Shown: positions 32,657-38,115 of the stretch, one piece after another
Position numbering within the stretch: the first letter of the stretch is position 1
Layout of the letters: each line of letters starts with the position of its first letter
Assembly (NCBI GenBank): GCA_040391535.1
Contig: JBEBXQ010000029.1
Span: 1 to 38,115 of the forward strand
Reading direction: 5' to 3'
Source: JBEBXQ01 sp040391535
GTDB taxonomy: Bacteria; Bacteroidota; Bacteroidia; Cytophagales; Spirosomataceae
Length of the DNA: 38,115 nt
Notes under the pieces: model-generated
Told to the model about the DNA's origin: nothing
Database searches by the model: none
Seen by the model: the letters and a program-made list of their open reading frames with translations, nothing else
Program-made: the position numbers and the translations under genes

Positions 32657-33133
32657 CAGTTCTTTGCGGGCCAGGTGGATCCTGTTTTTTACGGTGCCGA
32701 GCGGGATATTCAGCTTTTCGGCTATTTCGTGGTATTTATACCCATCAAAATACATCATAAACGGTTCCTTGCATGCTTTGTCGAGACGATTGATTTCAGC
32801 ATAAATATCACGGGTAACAAACTCTGAAACAGCATAATTTTCAGAAGCCTGTTCATACAGATTAATATAAACCAGGTTATCCGATGTATCCACAAAAGTA
32901 TTGCGCCTGATCATCCGCTGATAATTGGTTATAAAAGTGTTCTTCATGATGGTATACATCCATGCTTTCAGATTCGTGCCTTCATGAAACTTCTCTTTAT
33001 TGACAAAAGCTTTTAATAGTGTATCCTGCAAAAGGTCATTAGCATCATCTGCGTCGTGGGTAAGACGAAGTGCAAAAGGACGAAGCCATTGGGCAAGTTT
33101 TGAAATGTGACAATTGAATTCAAGAGTAGTCAT
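32621..33133 (-). CDS. ECF-type RNA polymerase sigma factor
   Basis: This is a group 4 (ECF) sigma factor with region 2 (about residues 12-80: LRPFALRLTHDADDANDLLQDTLLKAF, then TNLKAWMYTIMKNTFITNYQR) and region 4 (about 115-168: CKEPFMMYFDGYKYHEIAEKLNIPLGTVKNRIHLARKELK). The longest frame starts at TTG 33178, but the ATG at 33133 gives 170 residues starting MTTLEFN, which matches the family N-terminus. From memory, very similar stand-alone sigma factors are common in Cytophagales. No anti-sigma factor is adjacent, and region 2 shows no extension, so its regulation is not visible. It is divergent from gldB. Confidence 0.93.
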   Translation of the reverse strand: MTTLEFNCHISKLAQWLRPFALRLTHDADDANDLLQDTLLKAFVNKEKFHEGTNLKAWMYTIMKNTFITNYQRMIRRNTFVDTSDNLVYINLYEQASENYAVSEFVTRDIYAEINRLDKACKEPFMMYFDGYKYHEIAEKLNIPLGTVKNRIHLARKELKARLKSLVTNR

Positions 33134-33302
33134 ACATGGTTCTGTTAAGGCGATGAATATGTATTCCGTATACGTCAAAAAAACATACCGATCCGATTAT
33201 TTGTTCATATTTTGCATTTAATTGAGATTTTTGAGTAAATATTTCTCAAATTGCAAATCTGGCGTGGTAGAAAATCCACACACACCATATTCTGATATTT
33301 TT

Positions 33303-33310
33303 TACCTTTG
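33303..33310 (+). promoter_or_regulatory. Putative gldB operon promoter -7 element
   Basis: TACCTTTG exactly matches TAnnTTTG and lies 32 bp before the gldB ATG. A TTG at the -33 position is not obvious. Confidence 0.55.
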
Positions 33311-33342
33311 TCCGTTCACTTAGTATCATTCGTCCCGTCAAA

Positions 33343-34344
33343 ATGTTTTTTCAAAGATTACTGATCCTATTCATTGCAGGTATTTCCCTCTCCGGTTGTA
33401 TTTACTTTTCTGACCATGCACCCGATGTAAGCCATGTTAAAGTAAAGTTAAGTCTTAAAAAGCTTGAAAATGAACTTTTTGCCTGTCAGTCTAAAAATGA
33501 AATCCGGGACTTCCTTGAGGAACATGCTTATCTGAAAAAATATTATTTTTCTGAACTTGCGGGCAATGACTCCTTACTTACTGAGGCATTATTCAACAAT
33601 GTTACCAATGAATCCCTGCGCGAATTCAGGAAACAGCTTGAAACCGAGCTGACTTCAGAGGAATTCAATCTTGAAAAGCAACTTAAAGGTGCCTTTCAAC
33701 GCATTAAATATTATTTCCCTGATTTTCAGGAACCCAAAGTCAAAACCATTGTTACGGGATTCCTGGGAAATGATCTCTATATATCCGATACTCTTATTAT
33801 TATAGGAATAGATTATTTCGGCGGCCCCAACGTTGCTTACCGCCCCAATGTTTACGATTACCAGCTTGCACGCTACCAGAAGGAGAATATTGTTCCGGCC
33901 ATTCTGTTTTATATAGCCGATCGGTACAACACTTCCAATCCGCAGGATAAAACACTGCTGAATGATATGATCGGATATGGTAAATCTTTTGAGTTTGTCA
34001 AATATATGGCTCCTTATACACCTGACAGCCTCATTATCGGATATTCGCAGGAAACCATGAACAAATGCTATTATGCACAAACGGATATCTGGGGATATAT
34101 TGTGAGTAATAAACTACTGTATCAGACCAGTGAATTTCAGAAACAGAAATATATAGGAGAACGCCCGTTTACACTTGAAATGGGTCCGGAAGTTCCGGGG
34201 GGCATCGGCCGGTGGGTAGGCTGGCGGATTGTCAGCAGGTACATGGATAAAAATTCGGACATGTCATTACCCGAGCTGATGCGTTTTGCAAATAGTCAGA
34301 AACTGCTCGAGAAATCGGGATATAAAGGACAGATTGAAGACTGA
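33343..34344 (+). CDS. gldB: Gliding motility lipoprotein GldB
   Basis: GldB is a lipoprotein required for gliding in Flavobacterium johnsoniae and widely present in Bacteroidota, including non-gliders. The 333-residue protein has a lipoprotein signal peptide with lipobox LSGC (Cys19). The GldB family segments are visible: LYISDTLIIIGIDYFGGPN followed by YRPNVYDYQLARYQKENIVPAILFY, and later DMIGYGKSFEFVKYMAPYTPD and GRWVGWRIVSRYM. It is first in a tight run with an ABC exporter 14 bp downstream and a MutS-like gene after that. The T9SS cargo gene at 17592 is consistent with a gliding/T9SS organism, though gldB itself is not part of the secretion channel. Confidence 0.88.
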   Translation: MFFQRLLILFIAGISLSGCIYFSDHAPDVSHVKVKLSLKKLENELFACQSKNEIRDFLEEHAYLKKYYFSELAGNDSLLTEALFNNVTNESLREFRKQLETELTSEEFNLEKQLKGAFQRIKYYFPDFQEPKVKTIVTGFLGNDLYISDTLIIIGIDYFGGPNVAYRPNVYDYQLARYQKENIVPAILFYIADRYNTSNPQDKTLLNDMIGYGKSFEFVKYMAPYTPDSLIIGYSQETMNKCYYAQTDIWGYIVSNKLLYQTSEFQKQKYIGERPFTLEMGPEVPGGIGRWVGWRIVSRYMDKNSDMSLPELMRFANSQKLLEKSGYKGQIED

Positions 34345-34358
34345 AAAGTCTTATTAAC

Positions 34359-36179
34359 ATGGCAGACAACAACGAAACCTCGCACTGGAATTCTCCCTTT
34401 ACAGTACGAAAAATAAAATGGGATGGCCTGAAAAATACGCTTCAGATTTATAAGTATACCGCTCCTTACCGGGGTACTTTTCTGCTGGGCTTTATTTGTC
34501 TTATTGTTTCTACCGGCACTTCCCTGCTATTTCCCAAAATGGTAGGCTATGTGATAGAGGTCATAGAAGGTAAATCCGGATTTACTATTAATCAGATCGT
34601 CCTGGCACTGTTTGGGATTCTGATCGTACAATCCGTTTTTTCATTTTTCAGAATATATCTTTTTGCCAAAGTAAGTGAAGGGGCTATGGCAGATGTCAGA
34701 AATGATGTCTACCGGAAAATGATAACATTACCGCTTCCCTATCTGGAAGACCGCCGCGTTGGTGAACTTACCAGCCGGATCACCTCCGACGTTTCACAGC
34801 TGCAGAGTGTACTGTCTTCTACACTGGCCGAATTTTTCAGGCAAATTGCTACGCTGGTGATCGGGATGATTTTTATCTGGATGACCTCATGGAAGTTATC
34901 ACTGTTTATGGTAGCCACTTTTCCGGTACTGGTTATTGCCGCAACATTTTTCGGCCGGTTTATCCGCAGGCTTTCCCGAAAGGCGCAGGATGAACTGGCT
35001 ATCGCGAATACCGTAGTAGAAGAAACCCTGCAATCAGTACAGGTTGTAAAGGCTTTTACCAACGAAAAACTGGAAATAAACAGATATAATACGGCCATCG
35101 CAAACGTATTGAGCAATTCCATGAAAGCTGCGGTTTACCGTGCAGGATTTGTTGCTTTTGTTACCATTGCCCTTTTTGGTGGCATTGTGGGGATTATCTG
35201 GTATGGTGCCCATCTGGTACAGACCGGCGAAATGAGCATTGCCGATCTGTTTACTTTTACTTTGTATACAGCGTTTATCGGCGGTGCAATGGGAGGTATG
35301 GGCGATGTGTATGCGCAGATCAACAGAGCGATAGGAGCATCGGAACGCTTGCTTGAAATTATGGCAGAACCTTCGGAAATTAACCTGACAACATCGGAAG
35401 AAGAAAAGACCTCTGTGACTCACCAACCTGAAAAATCATCTATCACCTATCGTCAGGTTCATTTTTCATATCCCTCCCGGGTAGATATCCCGGTACTGAA
35501 GAATCTGAATTTCCATATAGCTCCCGGTGAAAAAATAGCGCTGGTAGGGCAAAGCGGTGCCGGGAAATCTACGATTGTACAGTTACTGATGCGGTATTAC
35601 GAACCGCAATCCGGAGAAATAATTCTGGATGGCAAACCTATTCAGGACTATAACCTGCATGCTTTGCGTCAGTACATTGCCATTGTCCCACAGGAGGTTA
35701 TTCTTTTTGGCGGAACCATCTATGATAATATTGCCTATGGCAGGCCTGATGCGACCCGTGAAGAAATTGTGATGGCGGCGCAGAAGGCCAATGCTTTGCA
35801 GTTTATCAATTCTTTTCCTGAACAATTTGAAACTATTGTCGGAGAAAGAGGTATCAAACTTTCCGGCGGGCAACGTCAGCGGATAGCCATTGCCCGTGCT
35901 GTGCTTAAAAATCCGAGGATTCTGATCCTGGATGAAGCCACCAGTTCACTCGATACCGAATCAGAAAAACTGGTGCAGGAAGCTCTTGACGATCTGATGA
36001 AAGATCGCACCACCATTGTCATTGCTCACCGCCTTTCGACCATTCGTAAAGTAGATTGCATATATGTCATCAAAAACGGACAAATTGCAGAAGCCGGGCA
36101 GCACCTTGAATTGATGAAAAATCCGGACGGAGTGTATGCAGGGCTTGTTAAATTACAACATGAAGGGATCTTGTCCTGA
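34359..36179 (+). CDS. ABC transporter, fused permease and ATPase (MsbA/LmrA-like exporter)
   Basis: This 606-residue half-transporter has an N-terminal six-helix transmembrane domain (about residues 40-320) and a C-terminal nucleotide-binding domain with Walker A GQSGAGKST (397-405), Q-loop VPQEVILFGG, signature LSGGQ (501-505), Walker B ILILDEATSSLD (Asp525, Glu526) and the H-loop IAHRLST. It works as a homodimer and exports a hydrophobic substrate such as a lipid or drug. MsbA-type lipid A flipping is possible but is not demonstrated by the sequence. It starts 14 bp after gldB, and the MutS-like gene begins 31 bp after its stop, so the three are likely cotranscribed. Confidence 0.93.
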   Translation: MADNNETSHWNSPFTVRKIKWDGLKNTLQIYKYTAPYRGTFLLGFICLIVSTGTSLLFPKMVGYVIEVIEGKSGFTINQIVLALFGILIVQSVFSFFRIYLFAKVSEGAMADVRNDVYRKMITLPLPYLEDRRVGELTSRITSDVSQLQSVLSSTLAEFFRQIATLVIGMIFIWMTSWKLSLFMVATFPVLVIAATFFGRFIRRLSRKAQDELAIANTVVEETLQSVQVVKAFTNEKLEINRYNTAIANVLSNSMKAAVYRAGFVAFVTIALFGGIVGIIWYGAHLVQTGEMSIADLFTFTLYTAFIGGAMGGMGDVYAQINRAIGASERLLEIMAEPSEINLTTSEEEKTSVTHQPEKSSITYRQVHFSYPSRVDIPVLKNLNFHIAPGEKIALVGQSGAGKSTIVQLLMRYYEPQSGEIILDGKPIQDYNLHALRQYIAIVPQEVILFGGTIYDNIAYGRPDATREEIVMAAQKANALQFINSFPEQFETIVGERGIKLSGGQRQRIAIARAVLKNPRILILDEATSSLDTESEKLVQEALDDLMKDRTTIVIAHRLSTIRKVDCIYVIKNGQIAEAGQHLELMKNPDGVYAGLVKLQHEGILS

Positions 36180-36210
36180 TTTCAGGACCTGCCCACCGTT
36201 CAGAACACGT

Positions 36211-38004
36211 ATGAATTTACCGGAAAGCGCATTTAAAGAAGCTGTCAGTAATGCAGCCAGAGAAGAAACCCTTGCAGGACAAAAATTTAACCGGCTGGCA
36301 CTCGCACGTCTGATTCTCTTTGTGGCTGCTTTGGTTTTGGGCTGGCTTGGTATTCAGTATGTTTCATCTTACTTTATCGGTGCCTTACTGGCCTTTGTTG
36401 TTTTCCTGATGTTGATGCGCCGGCAACAGCAGCATAAGCGACAACGTGATTTCCACAAAAACATTCAGCTGGTGAATCAGGATGAGCTGAACCGCCTGCA
36501 AATGAAATTTACAGGAGAAAATACCGGACAACAGTATAGTGACAATAACCATCCCTATTTATCCGATCTGGATATAATGGGGAAGCATTCTGTTTTTAAT
36601 CTTTTAAACCGCACACAAACGGCAACCGGAAGTCATCGCCTTGCCCAATGGTTAAGTAAACCGGCCGATATCGGGGTCATACTGGAAAGACAGGCGGCGA
36701 GTGAAGAATTCAGCCGTGAAATGGCATGGCGGCAATCCTGGCAGGCTACGGCTATGTTATATAAAGATGCCACACAACAAATTGACGCGTTGAAGGAATG
36801 GGCAGCGAAACCACTGGACCCGTCACTGTCTGCCATTCTGAAGTACCGATGGTGGAGTGTAGCCGCACTGCTGCTGATTGCAGGATGGATAGCCGGTTTC
36901 GTTCCGTTCTGGATAGTACTGCTCAACATAGCGGCTCAGTCCATATTCCTGAAACGGTTTAACCAGACAGTACAGGAAATCACCGACCAGACCTACAAAC
37001 TAGGGAACACGATTCAGGCCTATTCTGCTTTGTTCGGATGTGCTGAAAACGCTCCTTTCGAAAGTAAATGGTGGAAACAATTGCCCGATATTTCAGACAA
37101 ACGGATTTCACACGCTTTAGGCAGCCTTGCTTCTCAGTTCTCATTGCTTGATTTCAGGATGAATCCCTATTTCCTCATTTGTATAGGGTTACCTACCCTA
37201 TGGGATTTGCATTGCCTGGCGCGGCTTGAAAAATGGAAGCAAACCCATGGCTCCGGACTGGATAACTGGCTCAATACCTTATCTGAAATAGAAGCGATGA
37301 ACAGCCTGGCGGGATTCCGGTTCGCAAACCCTGAATATACACTTCCTGAACCAGTGTGGAATGAAGGCATACAGATAGAGGCCCTGTCCTGCGGCCACCC
37401 TCTGATACCGGCCCATCAACGTGTGGTTAATCATTTTTCAATGCAGGGTATGGGACAAACCTGCCTGATAACCGGCTCTAACATGTCCGGAAAAAGTACG
37501 TTTTTACGCACAATAGGCGTGAACCTTGTGCTGGCACAAACCGGAGCAATGGTATGCGCTCAGCGTTTTATATTCAGTCCGGCGCTGGTATTTACCAGTA
37601 TGCGCACACAGGATTCGCTGGAAGAGAATACCTCATCCTTTTATGCAGAACTCAAACGGCTGAAACAACTGATCGAGCTGGCAGGACAGGCAAAGGGCAT
37701 TCCGGTATTTTATTTACTGGATGAAATCCTGAAAGGAACCAACTCAGCAGACCGCCATCTGGGTGCTCAGGCACTTATCCGTCAGCTTCATCCTCTTGAG
37801 GCAAGTGGTATGGTTTCTACGCACGACATTGAATTGGGAGAGTGGGGTACATCGATTCCTTATGTAACCAATTATCATTTCAGCTCAGATGTAGCTGAAG
37901 GCAGGCTGTTATTTGATTATACGATAAAACCGGGTATTTGCCAGAGCTTCAATGCCTCAGAACTGATGCGTATGATGGGCATAAAAATGGATGACAAAAA
38001 GTAG
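36211..38004 (+). CDS. Membrane-anchored MutS-family ATPase
   Basis: This protein (597 residues from ATG 36211) combines a MutS-type ATPase with predicted membrane helices. Two hydrophobic segments lie near the N-terminus (about 31-48 and 53-69) and two more in the middle (about 215-231 and 232-246). A MutS domain III-like segment follows the first pair (DLDIMGKHSVFNLLNRTQTATGSHRLAQWL, about 119-148). The C-terminal domain V has Walker A TGSNMSGKST (about 421-430), the SMRTQDSLEENTSSFYAEL segment and Walker B YLLDEILKGTN with the following STHD. The mismatch-reading domain I (FxE motif) and the MutS2 Smr domain are absent. An upstream in-frame start at 36136 lies inside the ABC gene and is less likely. 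It is probably a DNA-binding or structure-specific ATPase at the membrane; function unknown. Confidence 0.85.
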   Translation: MNLPESAFKEAVSNAAREETLAGQKFNRLALARLILFVAALVLGWLGIQYVSSYFIGALLAFVVFLMLMRRQQQHKRQRDFHKNIQLVNQDELNRLQMKFTGENTGQQYSDNNHPYLSDLDIMGKHSVFNLLNRTQTATGSHRLAQWLSKPADIGVILERQAASEEFSREMAWRQSWQATAMLYKDATQQIDALKEWAAKPLDPSLSAILKYRWWSVAALLLIAGWIAGFVPFWIVLLNIAAQSIFLKRFNQTVQEITDQTYKLGNTIQAYSALFGCAENAPFESKWWKQLPDISDKRISHALGSLASQFSLLDFRMNPYFLICIGLPTLWDLHCLARLEKWKQTHGSGLDNWLNTLSEIEAMNSLAGFRFANPEYTLPEPVWNEGIQIEALSCGHPLIPAHQRVVNHFSMQGMGQTCLITGSNMSGKSTFLRTIGVNLVLAQTGAMVCAQRFIFSPALVFTSMRTQDSLEENTSSFYAELKRLKQLIELAGQAKGIPVFYLLDEILKGTNSADRHLGAQALIRQLHPLEASGMVSTHDIELGEWGTSIPYVTNYHFSSDVAEGRLLFDYTIKPGICQSFNASELMRMMGIKMDDKK

Positions 38005-38022
38005 GATAATTCATTTTTTTCT

Positions 38023-38030
38023 TACATTTG
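38023..38030 (+). promoter_or_regulatory. Putative tRNA-Gly promoter -7 element
   Basis: TACATTTG exactly matches TAnnTTTG and ends 11 bp before the tRNA 5' end, a sensible distance for a tRNA promoter. No clear -33 TTG is seen. Confidence 0.5.
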
Positions 38031-38041
38031 AACCATTAACC

Positions 38042-38114
38042 GCGGAAGTAGCTCAGTTGGTAGAGCGGCAGCTTCCCAAGCTGCAGGTCGCGGGTTCGAG
38101 ACCCGTCTTCCGCT
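38042..38114 (+). tRNA. tRNA-Gly (anticodon CCC)
   Basis: The acceptor stem GCGGAAG (38042-38048) pairs with CTTCCGC (38107-38113). The D arm GCTCAGTTGGTAGAGC, an anticodon stem GCAGC/GCTGC with loop TTCCCAA (anticodon CCC, reading GGG), and the T arm GCGGG-TTCGAGA-CCCGT are all present. The discriminator base is U, usual for bacterial tRNA-Gly. The window ends one base later, so whether CCA is encoded cannot be seen. Confidence 0.95.
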
Positions 38115-38115
38115 C

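Noticed and set aside
36136..36210. Upstream start for the MutS-like gene inside the ABC transporter gene
   Set aside because: It would overlap the ABC gene by 44 bp and add an unstructured Cys/Pro-rich stretch; ATG 36211 gives a better N-terminus before the first membrane helix.
1..38115. Search for CRISPR arrays, transposases, integrases, toxin-antitoxin pairs or phage genes
   Set aside because: No regularly spaced repeats and no proteins of these families were seen on either strand.

Overview
The window looks like an ordinary chromosomal segment of a Bacteroidota bacterium, most likely of the Cytophagales/Spirosomaceae type. The evidence is a SusC/SusD outer-membrane pair, a secreted protein with a C-terminal type IX secretion (CHU_C, type B) sorting domain, a GldB gliding lipoprotein, an acpP-fabF-rnc cluster, and several exact matches to the Bacteroidota -7 promoter element TAnnTTTG. 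I see no insertion sequence, prophage, CRISPR array, integrase or restriction system. Base composition looks even by eye; I did not compute it.

Layout, left to right. The 3' end of alaS (1-273) is followed by hisA-hisF (377-1894). A minus-strand kdsA-PAP2 phosphatase pair (1999-3476) overlaps by 4 bp. Divergent from it is acpP-fabF-rnc (3746-6035), then a secreted TPR protein (6118-7461). A minus-strand SusD-SusC pair (7599-12287) is followed by a 519-bp divergent intergenic region and carB (12807-15650). The minus-strand ribBA and a GNAT gene (15746-17414) come next. Then on the plus strand lie a T9SS cargo protein, ybaB and a family-2 glycosyltransferase (17592-21055), with a small PspC gene convergent to them. 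A cold-shock gene with a long leader (21533-21727) and minus-strand uvrA (21837-24707) follow. The branched-chain amino-acid operon leuC-leuD-cimA-like-leuB occupies 25146-29925. A minus-strand group holds a small lipoprotein, a HAD-IIA hydrolase, an APH-like kinase and an ECF sigma factor (30102-33133). The window ends with a plus-strand run gldB, ABC exporter and membrane-anchored MutS-like ATPase (33343-38004), then a tRNA-Gly(CCC).

How the genes work together. Most of the content is housekeeping: histidine, Kdo, fatty acid, riboflavin, carbamoyl phosphate and leucine/isoleucine synthesis, DNA repair and RNA processing. The synthase between leuD and leuB carries the pyruvate-pocket and isoleucine-pocket residues of Leptospira-type (R)-citramalate synthase rather than looking like a plain LeuA. 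LeuCD and LeuB may therefore serve both leucine and threonine-independent isoleucine synthesis. SusCD, the T9SS cargo, GldB, the TPR protein and several lipoproteins make up the envelope part.

I did not find a convincing undescribed multi-gene system. The points most worth a second look are the MutS-family ATPase carrying transmembrane helices and lacking a mismatch-recognition domain, the citramalate synthase call with its altered allosteric pocket, a terminator-like hairpin inside the leu operon, a CarB that ends before the allosteric domain, and an adjacent kinase/HAD-phosphatase pair with unusual active-site motifs.
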